A stretch of DNA of 64,000 nucleotides, taken from Pseudomonas frederiksbergensis (GTDB taxonomy: Bacteria > Pseudomonadota > Gammaproteobacteria > Pseudomonadales > Pseudomonadaceae). Shown piece by piece: positions 42,531 to 50,990 of the stretch. The stretch covers positions 1 through 64,000 of the forward strand of contig NZ_MOBR01000023.1 in the NCBI RefSeq assembly GCF_003732705.1, in the 5' to 3' direction. The notes under the pieces were generated by a model. It had not been told where the DNA came from and did no database searches. It saw only the letters and a program-made list of their open reading frames with translations. The translations under genes and the position numbers were made by a program. The first letter of the stretch is position 1, and every line of letters begins with the position of its first letter.

Positions 42531-43832
42531 CTAGATTTCTGTTCTGGCCCTGACCGCCTCCACACGCATGCGCAGCATGGCACCGATATCGAGCAAAGGC
42601 TTGGGCGGCAGCCAGCCGGGCTGGGCTCGTTGCATGACCGACGCCAATATCGGCGAGTCGGCGCCCGAGGCCAGTTCGGCCAGCAGTCGCCCCCAAAGGG
42701 TGCCGCGCGCCACGCCCGAACCGTTGCAGCCGGCCACGGCAAACACGCCCTCTTCGACCTTGGCGAAATACGGTTGCCCGGAGCGCGAGGCGCTCAAATG
42801 ACCGCTCCAGGTGAATCGAATGTCTTGCTCGCTCAGCCACGGGAACCGACGCTGCAAACCCAGCGCGTGATGTTTTCTGCGGGACAGCAGATCGCTGTTG
42901 GATAAATCCTGAGCGCGGTATTCGGCGGTATTGCGGATCATCACGCGACGATCCGGAGTCAGTCGCACCGTGGCCCCGAGTGGCCGGGTGGACAGCACGC
43001 CCCAGGGCTCAACGCTGCCCATCGCTTGAAACTCATCGACGGTCAACGGCCGTGTCAGACTGGCGCTGAGTTCCATCGGGAACGTGCCGCTGTCGACGAT
43101 TCCCGAGCGTGGGATGAAGGCGTTCAGGCACACCAGCACGTGCTTGGCCTCAATGCTGCCGTCGACACCTTGGGCACGAATCCGCCCTTTATCCAGACGC
43201 TGAAGGCCGGTGATATCGGTGTTTTCGTAGAGGCTTACGGTGGGCGGCAAGGCTTCCAGCAAGCCCTTCACATATTTGGCCGGTTGCAGCAAGGCGTTGC
43301 CGTTGCCACACCAGATCGCCGCCTGGTAATGCGCGGTTCCGAGTTTTCGCTTGAGCTGTTCGCCTTCCAGAAACTGCGCCGAAGCCCCCACGGCGTGCAG
43401 CGTTTGCAGCTTGGCCTCGACGTGGGTCAACTTGGCGGGATCGCTGACGGCGAAGAAATAGCCGGCATCCCGAAAGTCGCACTCGATGCCGTGACGGGCA
43501 ATTCGCTGGCGGACTTCCTCGCTGGCAGCGCGGGAGATCGAGGTGTCCACTTCATAACCGGCGAAGCCCCGATGCCCCGACAGTTCATCCGTGGCTGGAT
43601 GTTCATGGGCCACGACGAACCCGGAATTACGCGCCGAAGCACCCTGCGCCGCGCGCTGCCGGTCGACAATCACGATGCGCGCCTGAGGATGCATTTCGGC
43701 GAGTGAATGCGCGGCGCACAGCCCCGTAATCCCGGCGCCAATGACCAGCCAATCGGCTTTTTCCGTACCGCTCAGGCGATCACGGACCGGGGCGTTTCCC
43801 GCCTGCGCAATCCAGCCACATACGTTTTCCAT
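42531..43832 (-). CDS. FAD-dependent amine oxidase (DAO family, gamma-glutamylputrescine oxidase-like)
   Basis: This 433-residue D-amino-acid-oxidase-type flavoprotein has an N-terminal FAD motif WLVIGAGITGLCAAHSLAE (residues about 28-46), the RNSGFVV sequence seen in PuuB/PauB and related amine oxidases, and VLVCLNAFIPRSG. Its C-terminal GCNGSGVARGTLWGRLLAEL closes over the flavin. It would oxidise a polyamine or gamma-glutamyl-polyamine to the aldehyde. It is the first gene of a pair with the PotF-like gene, divergent from a LysR regulator at 43989. Confidence 0.88.
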   Translation of the reverse strand: MENVCGWIAQAGNAPVRDRLSGTEKADWLVIGAGITGLCAAHSLAEMHPQARIVIVDRQRAAQGASARNSGFVVAHEHPATDELSGHRGFAGYEVDTSISRAASEEVRQRIARHGIECDFRDAGYFFAVSDPAKLTHVEAKLQTLHAVGASAQFLEGEQLKRKLGTAHYQAAIWCGNGNALLQPAKYVKGLLEALPPTVSLYENTDITGLQRLDKGRIRAQGVDGSIEAKHVLVCLNAFIPRSGIVDSGTFPMELSASLTRPLTVDEFQAMGSVEPWGVLSTRPLGATVRLTPDRRVMIRNTAEYRAQDLSNSDLLSRRKHHALGLQRRFPWLSEQDIRFTWSGHLSASRSGQPYFAKVEEGVFAVAGCNGSGVARGTLWGRLLAELASGADSPILASVMQRAQPGWLPPKPLLDIGAMLRMRVEAVRARTEI

Positions 43833-43988
43833 GCATCACCTCATTGACTGTCGTTCGGCAAGCCGCCCCTGACGCTACATGCAGTAATCGCATGAGCCGT
43901 GTCAGATGACAGCAGCCAGAGCTGGAATCTATAAGGTCTGTAGTGATACAACCAACGTTATAAAATCATCAGGCCATTCTGAAAACGC

Positions 43989-44861
43989 ATGGATAAAATT
44001 CGCCACGTTCCTTCTTTCCAAGGCCTTCAAGCGTTGGTTGAGGTCGCTGATTCGGGCAGCTTCACGCAAGCGGCGCAAAAGCTCTGCCTGACCCAAAGCG
44101 CCGTCAGCCGCAAAATCCAGCAATTGGAGAGTCACTTCGGCGTGTCGCTGTTCGTCAGGAGCAGCCGCAGCCTGCAATTGACCGCGGAGGGCGAGCAGGT
44201 CCTGGCCAGTGCGCGCCATATCCTGGAGCAACTGAAAACCCTTGAAGATCGCCTCTCCCCGCAAAAGCGCCCCTTCCGCATCCGCATGCACGTGTCCCTG
44301 GCAGTTCGCTGGTTGTTGCCGAAACTGAGCGACTTCTACCTGCGCTACCCGGAGGTTTCCCTGTCGATAGAAACCGTGGCGACGGAGATCGTCGAACCGG
44401 CCAGCGACAGCGACGCCTACATCCTCTATCTGCCGGAGCCCTCGAAGGATCCAGCCAGCCTGACCCTGTTCGAAGAAGCGCTGGTGCCGGTGTGCGCACC
44501 GGGCCTCGGCCCATTGACGTCGATGGACGATCTCGTACGCTTCGCGCTGCTGCATCGTTCGGCGGACAAGCAAGCGTGGATCGACTGGCTGGCGGCCAAT
44601 GGCGGCAAGTCGCTGGAGGATTACCGGCACATCCCCTTCAACCTCGATGAGCTGGCGCTGGATGCGGCGGCACGGGGTTTGGGCGTGGCGATGACGGATC
44701 TGACCCTGGCGCAGGAGTCGCTGGATCGCGGGGTACTGGTGGTTCCGTTTGGCCAGCCGCTGAAGACCCGAGGGATTTATTCGCTGTGCCCGCAACCGTC
44801 GGCGGCGAGCCATCCGGCGTGCGGGGCGATCATGCAGTGGTTTGCTGAACAGGCCGGTTAG
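43989..44861 (+). CDS. LysR family transcriptional regulator (GcvA-like)
   Basis: This 290-residue LysR-type regulator has its HTH in residues 7-65 (LQALVEVADSGSFTQAAQKLCLTQSAVSRKIQQLE) and an effector domain from about residue 90 (RIRMHVSLAVRWLLPKLSDF) typical of the GcvA subgroup. It is divergent from the FAD oxidase/PotF pair with a 156-bp gap and is the likely activator of those genes, with a polyamine-related inducer (inferred). Confidence 0.92.
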   Translation: MDKIRHVPSFQGLQALVEVADSGSFTQAAQKLCLTQSAVSRKIQQLESHFGVSLFVRSSRSLQLTAEGEQVLASARHILEQLKTLEDRLSPQKRPFRIRMHVSLAVRWLLPKLSDFYLRYPEVSLSIETVATEIVEPASDSDAYILYLPEPSKDPASLTLFEEALVPVCAPGLGPLTSMDDLVRFALLHRSADKQAWIDWLAANGGKSLEDYRHIPFNLDELALDAAARGLGVAMTDLTLAQESLDRGVLVVPFGQPLKTRGIYSLCPQPSAASHPACGAIMQWFAEQAG

Positions 44862-44900
44862 CCAGATTTATCTGACCCGCTATACGTTCCTGGCTTCGCG

Positions 44901-44934
44901 GAAAACCTCGTTTGCTAATAAGTAAGAGGTTTTC
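44901..44934. other. 9-bp inverted repeat
   Basis: GAAAACCTC and GAGGTTTTC pair perfectly around 16 bp, between the LysR stop and the pseudogene scar. It could form a hairpin, but it lacks a T-tract. Confidence 0.4.
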
Positions 44935-44949
44935 CCATGAGCGACCATT

Positions 44950-45158
44950 GCGAACTCACCCAATTTACTGGTCACCGCCAACGCCAACCTTGACTGGACA
45001 GCCATGCTCGGCAGCTTGCGTGGCAACGGGCGCCTGCATTTTGTCGGCATCGTCCCCAGCGCCATTCCCATACACGTGATTGACCTGCCCCCCAGCAAAA
45101 GACCTTGTCCGGCTCGCCGGTCGGTTCGCCCAGCAACACCGTGACCATGCTCGAATTC
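44950..45158 (+). pseudogene. remnant of a zinc-dependent alcohol dehydrogenase (YahK/Ahr-like)
   Basis: Reading 44965 onward gives LLVTANANLDWTAMLGSLRG, NGRLHFVGIVPSAIPIHVID, then a shift at CCCCCC and QQKTLSGSPVGSPSNTVTML. This is the C-terminal half of the NADP-binding domain of YahK-like alcohol dehydrogenases. It has a frameshift and lacks both the front and back of the gene. Confidence 0.82.
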
Positions 45159-45221
45159 CTCTCCCCCTTATTCGAAACTGCCTGTGCGCTCACGCTGCTA
45201 CGCCACCTCAATTTTCATCCA

Positions 45222-45352
45222 AATTAGATTATTACGCTTGGCGAAATCGGCACGATATACCACCGGTGACACGTTGAGTTTTTCGATCAATAGCCAGCCA
45301 TGAGCGCCTTGATCGCTTTGCTCGACTCGCTCAATTCGTCGCGGTCAATTTC
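45222..45352 (-). pseudogene. remnant of a LuxR-type response regulator
   Basis: The minus strand reads ELSESSKAIKALMAGY then jumps to LIEKLNVSPVVYRADFAKRN. Both pieces match the intact response regulator at 48671-49297 (ELSKAIKALMAGY; LIDKLNVTSVVYLADFAKRN). About 55 residues between them are missing. This is a decayed paralogue. Confidence 0.8.
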
Positions 45353-45480
45353 AATAAAATCCGTACTAAAACATCGGTTCTCAGGCGTTTTTTTCAAGAA
45401 CCCTAAATCAAAGTTTCAAAAAACAGTATTGATGAATTTAGTCGGGCATAGCTGGGTTTGGCATAAGCTCGTTCGTTTAA

Positions 45481-45702
45481 TCACCTAAGGTGTGTTGGGC
45501 GGACGTTTACTGCTGGCATTAGACTGTCTCTACTAGAGAATGGCTTGCCCAGCCAGCCAAGGCAAAAGTCATCGACTTCCACCCATGAATCGCCTGGTGA
45601 TTCGCGGCATCGCATAACGGTCGTACAAATGCCTTCTTGATCAATCTTGACAAAGCTACGGAATTTGCGACGCTTAGATATCAATAACGTAAAAAACAAC
45701 AT
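45481..45702 (-). CDS. small conserved Pseudomonas protein, unknown
   Basis: This 73-residue protein begins MLFFTLLISKRRKFRSFVKI. It then has IDQEGICTTVMRCRESPGDSWVEVDDFCLGW in outline (split here: IDQEGICTTVMRC, SPGDSWVEVDDF, CLGWLGKPF). The layout matches a short Pseudomonas family (FRSFVQID...GWVEV...LGWLG) of no known function. GGAAGGAATTC precedes ATG 45702. It is an isolated gene within the scar zone. Confidence 0.68.
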   Translation of the reverse strand: MLFFTLLISKRRKFRSFVKIDQEGICTTVMRCRESPGDSWVEVDDFCLGWLGKPFSSRDSLMPAVNVRPTHLR

Positions 45703-46192
45703 GGTGAATTCCTTCCTGGCAGCTCTAGTTATGACCTGGGATTTGAAGGGTCTGGAATAAAAATGGCTTTTTGGCAGCATAAAACAACCCGTTTAAAAGG
45801 CTAGAACTGGTGCCAACTTAAATTAAGTGCACACCATGTCTTGGCTTTACGAGGTTGTGTAGGTGACTTGGCCGGACGGATACCCTGTTTGAGGAGTTCT
45901 GCGCGCTTAACAAGTACGGGCATCATCTTCAGACCGAACACAGGCCGTCTTGCTGCCGCCAGACTCGATAATCTTTGCCCACAATTTAGCAAAATACCCT
46001 GAACCCCACTGCCGAGCCACGCCATGAAACATATGACTATTACCGACGTCGAGTACGCCGGAAAACATAAGCAGGCCCGCAAGGAGTTGCTCCTGATCGA
46101 GATGGATCGAGTAGTTCCGTATAAGGGGCCGTGTGAGGGTGCCGACGGGGTATTTCATCAGTTTGAATACGTAGAACATGAGTTTTTATGCG
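45703..46192. other. 490-bp stretch with IS remnant
   Basis: Apart from the IS5-type fragment at 46024-46128, I see no gene here. A minus-strand open frame near 45801-45950 ends QGIRPAKSPTQPRKAKTWC and could be the tail of a lost gene, but it has no recognisable family. Confidence 0.4.
46024..46128 (+). mobile_element. 5-prime remnant of an IS5-family transposase
   Basis: MKHMTITDVEYAGKHKQARK, LLLIEMDRVVPYKG matches the N-terminus of IS5-type transposases (MKQMTFADAEYAGKRKQTRR type). Sequence similarity stops after residue 35. No terminal inverted repeats were found. Confidence 0.7.
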
Positions 46193-46444
46193 CTAATCAT
46201 CTTCAACTTCTTCAACAAAATAGCAACTATGGCGTGTACCGCCTGGGTCGATGATGAAGACGCCTTGCCCTTTGCCACACTCAGATGATTGGGGTATCAA
46301 ATAGGCTTTTTTCTTGTCGATCCACGCATTCAGTTTGTAGATGTAGATACCCATGCCAATGGCAATACCCAGCACCAGTAGCAAGCAAAGAACAAACTGT
46401 GCAGTGTAATCGTCGCTTTCCCTTTCTGGGCTAGTGGGTTGCAT
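46193..46444 (-). CDS. small single-span membrane protein, unknown
   Basis: This 83-residue protein has an N-terminal cytoplasmic stretch, one hydrophobic segment (AQFVLCLLLVLGIAIGMGIY, residues about 15-34), and a mixed C-terminal part with two Cys (SSECGKGQGVFIIDPGG, HSCYFVEE). AGGACC precedes ATG 46444. No family recognised. It is an isolated gene. Confidence 0.55.
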   Translation of the reverse strand: MQPTSPERESDDYTAQFVLCLLLVLGIAIGMGIYIYKLNAWIDKKKAYLIPQSSECGKGQGVFIIDPGGTRHSCYFVEEVEDD

Positions 46445-46573
46445 ATCGAGGTCCTGTTGTTGAAATACGCCGCCATGATAAGGATCGGTGGGTTAACGCC
46501 AGGTGAACATTGTCGTGAGGAAAGGTAACTCCGCTATCCTCCGCCCAACTAGTGAAAAACCAGGGGTCCGTGC

Positions 46574-47257
46574 GTGCATATTCATCTGCTGCTGGTCGAA
46601 GACAATATCGACCTTGCGAACACTGTCATCGAGTATCTGGAAATCACCGGGATCGTCTGCGACCATGCCAGCAACGGGCAAATGGGCTTGAATCTGGCGC
46701 TCGCTCAGCACCATGACGTGATCTTGCTGGACATCCTGCTGCCGCGTATGAACGGCCAACAGGTGTGCAAAAAACTGCGCGAGCATGGAAATCAGACACC
46801 GATCCTGATGCTCTCATCACTGGATGCCTTGGCCGATAAGCTCGCCAGTTTTTCGGTCGGGGCCGACGACTATCTGGTCAAACCCTTCGAACTTCCGGAG
46901 CTGGTTGCACGGATTCGTGCCCTGAGCCTGCGCCGTAGTGGACAGGCTAATCGGCTGCAAGTCGCTGACCTGATCATGGATCTTTCAGCGCGCAAAGCCA
47001 GTCGCAACGGTCAGGAACTGCACCTGTCACCGACCGGCTGGACATTGCTCGAATGCCTGATGCGCGCCAGCCCTGCGCCCGTCAATCGCGAGCGTCTCGA
47101 AGCAGCGATCTGGGGTGACAAGCTGCCTGACAGCAATACGCTCAAGGTGCACATGCACCGTCTGCGCAAGGCTGTGGACAAAGACTTCGCCGTGGCGTTG
47201 ATCCAGACATTGCCCGGTATCGGCGTTCAGTTGGGGGCCATATGCGCAAAGGGCTGA
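46574..47257 (+). CDS. OmpR-family response regulator
   Basis: This 227-residue two-component response regulator has a receiver domain (residues 1-120) with acidic pocket VEDN, phospho-acceptor Asp in VILLDILLPRMNG, and Lys in DYLVKPFELPEL. The C-terminal winged helix has LHLSPTGWTLLECLMRAS and LKVHMHRLRKAVD. It starts at GTG 46574 with AGGGG 8 bases upstream. The kinase gene overlaps its end by 16 bp. The pair senses an unknown signal. Confidence 0.93.
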   Translation: MHIHLLLVEDNIDLANTVIEYLEITGIVCDHASNGQMGLNLALAQHHDVILLDILLPRMNGQQVCKKLREHGNQTPILMLSSLDALADKLASFSVGADDYLVKPFELPELVARIRALSLRRSGQANRLQVADLIMDLSARKASRNGQELHLSPTGWTLLECLMRASPAPVNRERLEAAIWGDKLPDSNTLKVHMHRLRKAVDKDFAVALIQTLPGIGVQLGAICAKG

Positions 47258-48561
47258 GCTTGAAGTGGGTGATCAGTGGCAGCTTGCTGTTGGTCATTGC
47301 CATGGTGCTGATTATCTACAACCAGCTACTGCCGGCTTACACCGAGCACGGACTCCGATATACCGACAGCGAGGCGATGGAAGAAGAAGCGCAGTTATTT
47401 GCCCGGCATTACCAGCAGGACCCGACGACGCCGCCGCCTGATAACGACTTCGTCAAGAGCGCGCTCAGCAAGGAGGCCTTGCCGAAAAACATCCGCGACT
47501 TGCTCGAAACCACGCCGAGCATGGCGTTCGGTGCCGTGCAGTACTTCGGCGACGTTGACTCCTACGACGATTATGCCGGCACGGTCGTTCTGATCCACCC
47601 GTTGTACGACGGCAAAACGCTATATATGTACGACACCAGACATGACTATGAAAAAGACGGCGAAGTCGAAACGCCATTGTCCGATGCCTACCTGGAACAC
47701 GAGTTATCGATGGTCAGCCTGATCAGTCTGGCGGTGTTTATTCCCGCACTGATCATCATCGCCCTGCTGGCCTGGTGGGTGGTGCGGCCGCTCGGTCGGC
47801 TGACGCAATGGTCGGCCAGCCTGGAAAGCGCCAGTGCGCCCGCCGATCAACGGCCGCATTTCATCTTCCGTGAGTTCAATCTGCTGGCTGACTCACTGAA
47901 TCACAGCGTGCAACAGGTCAAAGCCGCGAGCCTGCGGGAAGAGCGCCTGCTACGCTACGCCAGCCATGAACTTCGCACATCGCTGGCGGTACTCAAGGCC
48001 AATGTCGAATTGCTCGCCGTTCAGGCCGGCGGCGAGCTGCCCCCGCCCTTACAGCGGATCGAGCGCTCGGTGCTGAACATGCAGCGAATTGCCGAGACCC
48101 TGTTGTGGATGAGCCGCGAAAGCCCGGAAGCGCTACCAGAAGAAGCGTTCGACATGCGCCAACTGTTGAATGAACTGATTCAGGAACATCGCTACCTGAT
48201 CGGCAAACGCAAAATCGAGCTGATCCTGCACATCAGTGATGAGCCTTGCCGGCTGCCCCTGACTGCGTGCCGCATCGTCGTGGGTAACTTTCTGCGCAAC
48301 GCCCTGCAATACTCTGACGATGGCAGCTTCCAAATAACCTTCGATCAGCTGCAACTGCGCATCGTCAACCGGATACGCACCCCCCAGAAGCATCAAGAAT
48401 CTGCCGACTTCGGTTACGGCCTCGGGCTCGTACTGATGCGCCAGCTCTGCGCAAAACTGGGTTGGCACATTGAGGTCGTATCCGAAAAGAATCGCTTCAC
48501 GGTCATCCTGAAATTATCGGCTCAGACACCGCAGCAGCTTCCCGACGCAACGGACACCTGA
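47242..48561 (+). CDS. membrane sensor histidine kinase
   Basis: This 439-residue histidine kinase has TM1 (WVISGSLLLVIAMVLIIYN, residues 9-27), a periplasmic domain of about 125 residues, and TM2 (SLISLAVFIPALIIIALLAW). The dimerisation H-box is ASHELRTSLAVLK with the phospho-His. In the ATPase domain, GYGLGLVLMRQL is the G-box and NFLRNALQYS the N-box. It works with the overlapping response regulator. The periplasmic domain matches no family I know. Confidence 0.92.
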   Translation: MRKGLSLKWVISGSLLLVIAMVLIIYNQLLPAYTEHGLRYTDSEAMEEEAQLFARHYQQDPTTPPPDNDFVKSALSKEALPKNIRDLLETTPSMAFGAVQYFGDVDSYDDYAGTVVLIHPLYDGKTLYMYDTRHDYEKDGEVETPLSDAYLEHELSMVSLISLAVFIPALIIIALLAWWVVRPLGRLTQWSASLESASAPADQRPHFIFREFNLLADSLNHSVQQVKAASLREERLLRYASHELRTSLAVLKANVELLAVQAGGELPPPLQRIERSVLNMQRIAETLLWMSRESPEALPEEAFDMRQLLNELIQEHRYLIGKRKIELILHISDEPCRLPLTACRIVVGNFLRNALQYSDDGSFQITFDQLQLRIVNRIRTPQKHQESADFGYGLGLVLMRQLCAKLGWHIEVVSEKNRFTVILKLSAQTPQQLPDATDT

Positions 48562-48670
48562 ACAGACTTCAGCGCGCCTCCTCCAACTCGTCATGCCGCA
48601 ACCCGATGAGCGCTCATTTCATCTCGACAAACGAGCGCTCCATGACCAGCGTGTGGGATCGTCCGATCAT

Positions 48671-49297
48671 TCAGATCAGATTATTACGCTTGGCGAAGTC
48701 GGCCAGATACACCACCGATGTCACATTGAGTTTATCGATCAGGCGAGTTTTATAGGTACTGACGGTTTTGTTGCTCAACAACATGACATTGCCGATTTCC
48801 TTGTTACTCAGACCTCGTGACAGTTGCTGCAAAATCGCCAACTCGCGGTCGGACAGTCCGCGGATCATCTCAAGCTCAGTGGAATCGATATCAACCCGGC
48901 GTACGGAATTGCCCGCCAGGTTTGGAAAGAACGTATAGCCCGCCATAAGCGCCTTGATCGCTTTGCTCAATTCGTTCAAATCGTCGGTTTTCGAGATATA
49001 TCCGGCAGCGCCCGCCTTCATGCAGCGCATGGCATAAAAGGTTGCGGACTGGGCGGTCAATACCAGGATCTTGCTCGACAGTTTCAGTGCGCTGATCCGG
49101 TTGATGGCTTCCAATCCGTCCAGCCTGGGCATGGTGATATCCAGCACGATCAGTTCCGGGTCATGCTGGCGAGCCAGTTGCACCGCATCGGCGCCATTGT
49201 CAGCCTCGGCAACGACTTTAAACTGCTCACGCTCCAGCAGCACCTTCACCGTCGCCCGAATAAACGGATGATCGTCTACCACCAACGCTTTATGCAT
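48671..49297 (-). CDS. LuxR/NarL-type response regulator (EvgA/BvgA-like)
   Basis: This 208-residue response regulator has an Asp phospho-acceptor in LIVLDITMPRLDG and a receiver Lys in GYISKTDDLNELSK. The C-terminal LuxR HTH has LSDRELAILQQLSRGLSNKEIGNVMLLSNKTVSTYKTRLIDKLNV. Its shape matches EvgA/BvgA. GAGGTGCAA precedes ATG 49297. No sensor kinase is adjacent on this strand. A decayed paralogue lies at 45222-45352. Confidence 0.92.
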   Translation of the reverse strand: MHKALVVDDHPFIRATVKVLLEREQFKVVAEADNGADAVQLARQHDPELIVLDITMPRLDGLEAINRISALKLSSKILVLTAQSATFYAMRCMKAGAAGYISKTDDLNELSKAIKALMAGYTFFPNLAGNSVRRVDIDSTELEMIRGLSDRELAILQQLSRGLSNKEIGNVMLLSNKTVSTYKTRLIDKLNVTSVVYLADFAKRNNLI

Positions 49298-49968
49298 TTG
49301 CACCTCATTGCAATAGGCAAAAAAAATGACAAGACTCATACGATGATTACTGTCACGACGAACGACATTCTTGAATTTGATTCCTGGTATGGAGTGTCAG
49401 TTAGTTAATGTCGGCAGTTCGGAAAACCACCAACTTTTGACTCTAATAAGCGATTCTTTATTTAAGTAAAAACTATTTTACCGGCGCCGCATTCGCACCC
49501 GGAACGTGAGCACTGCAGTATCCAACGTTTTAATTATGTTTTAAATCGCCTCACACCTGGTGCGCTCACGCGCCAGCGTCAGGACAGAGAGAAGAATAAA
49601 AAACAAACCGGTGTCCGTACATACAACTATCGGGGTAGGTCGTGAACCCATTGCGAGGCAGACCACCACGAACGCTTCCCGCTCGAGATGGATCAGGAAG
49701 CGCCCTGAAAAGGGCTGGTTGCGCAGATGGAACCGGCCCGACCTAAGGGTAAAGCGTTGTCAGGCGTGGAAAATCGGGACACCCTCTAATTGTTTAGGAA
49801 AGTGCTGCGATACGTGAAGTAACATTTAGAACAGTCACTTCCAGAGATCAAGAGCCCTGCTGGTGAGCAACTCTGGCGTCCCAGTCCACCGGGGTTCCAG
49901 CGCAGCTCTCTGGCGCGTTTTTTGCTTATCCAAACCTTGCAATCGTTCTTGAACTAGCGGTATCGAAA
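49298..49968. other. 671-bp intergenic stretch
   Basis: No convincing protein gene is seen. Features are an inverted repeat GTAAAA-ACTA-TTTTAC (49466-49481) close to the response-regulator start, and a GCGC-loop-GCGC hairpin followed by TTTTTT near 49908-49923, just before the LuxR gene at 49969. The latter could end an untranslated RNA. This region should contain promoters for both divergent regulators. Confidence 0.4.
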
Positions 49969-50772
49969 ATGGCACTCAATCAAATATTGTCGCTCCAGGA
50001 AGTTGCGAACTGGAATAGGGTCCTTGCGCGTCTGTTTGACCGGCAATTGGAAAATGACCTTCCGGGACTGCTTTCTGATGCGATGAAGCAATTTATCGAA
50101 CACGATACTTTCATCCTAAAAGTCTACGACCATGGCAACGATTTGCCGATAATCATTTCTCATGACATCCCAACCCATCGGCATTATCAGTATTTCGAAA
50201 ATTACTTTGCATCGGCCTACAAAGAAGATCCGCTGCTGAAAAAGCTTCGATATGACGGCACTGGCAACGTGGTTCAGATCAATGCAAATACCTGCTCGCT
50301 GAAAAACTCTGCCTACTACCGAACCTACTATGAGGATCTCAACCTCAATGACGAAATAGATATCTTGTTGCCAGTGGCGCCCCGCCAATCCCTGGTGCTA
50401 TCGATTGGCCGATGGGGTGATGTTGCCCATGAAGACGAACTGGCAACATTGAGCAGCGTGTATCCGCTGATCGAATGTTTGCTGAAAAACTTCTGGAAAC
50501 AGCGATCCGCGCAGCAAGACGTGCGCCCTATGCCACATTCTGTCGAAACACGTCTGGCCACCTTCGGTGAGGAACAGCTGACCGTGCGGGAGCGGGAAAT
50601 CACTCGATGGATGTTGCAAGGCAAGTGCACCAAAGAAATTGCTCGTGTACTGGAAATCAGTGCGCAGACCATCAAGGTCCATCGTAGAAATATTTACGCC
50701 AAGCTGGGCGTCAATACTGAACTGCAACTGTGCAGCCTGTTTGCCGCGACGGCACTTCCCTACTCTCACTAG
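49969..50772 (+). CDS. LuxR-family transcriptional regulator with autoinducer-binding-like domain
   Basis: This 267-residue protein has an N-terminal alpha/beta domain of the LuxR autoinducer-binding type (residues 15-180, HDTFILKVYDHGNDLPIIISH and YFENYFASAYKEDPLLKKL). A C-terminal LuxR HTH follows (LTVREREITRWMLQGKCTKEIARVLEISAQTIKVHRRNIYAKL). No LuxI-type synthase is nearby. It is first in a rightward set with acetylpolyamine deacetylase and a PotF-like protein, so the ligand may be a polyamine or derivative (inferred). Confidence 0.88.
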   Translation: MALNQILSLQEVANWNRVLARLFDRQLENDLPGLLSDAMKQFIEHDTFILKVYDHGNDLPIIISHDIPTHRHYQYFENYFASAYKEDPLLKKLRYDGTGNVVQINANTCSLKNSAYYRTYYEDLNLNDEIDILLPVAPRQSLVLSIGRWGDVAHEDELATLSSVYPLIECLLKNFWKQRSAQQDVRPMPHSVETRLATFGEEQLTVREREITRWMLQGKCTKEIARVLEISAQTIKVHRRNIYAKLGVNTELQLCSLFAATALPYSH

Positions 50773-50936
50773 CGCCTTCAAATACCAGGCACTCGCAGCA
50801 CTGCTTCGGTCCGGCAGTGTTGCGCTGCGCGCGTCGTTACCCGCGCAATTCAAAGACCAAAACCTTCTGTGCTGAACAATTCATCTACCCCGATAGAGGC
50901 ATTCCACCCTCCTGACCTTCCTCCTACCCTGCTGAC

Positions 50937-50960
50937 TTGCCCATCTTTTTTGTTGGGCAA
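50937..50960 (+). promoter_or_regulatory. inverted repeat before deacetylase gene
   Basis: TTGCCCA and TGGGCAA form perfect 7-bp arms around 10 bp, ending 30 bp before the deacetylase start. It is a candidate operator of the upstream LuxR regulator or a leader hairpin. Confidence 0.45.
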
Positions 50961-50990
50961 TTCGATGGCAGTTCGGCGAGGGTATGTGCA

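Noticed and set aside
45300..45488. Small plus-strand open frame starting MSALIALLDS
   Set aside because: Its first part is antisense to the response-regulator remnant, and it has no ribosome site.
49560..49817. Arg-rich 85-codon open frame upstream of the LuxR gene
   Set aside because: It has no ribosome site, an unnatural amino-acid mix, and no recognisable fold.
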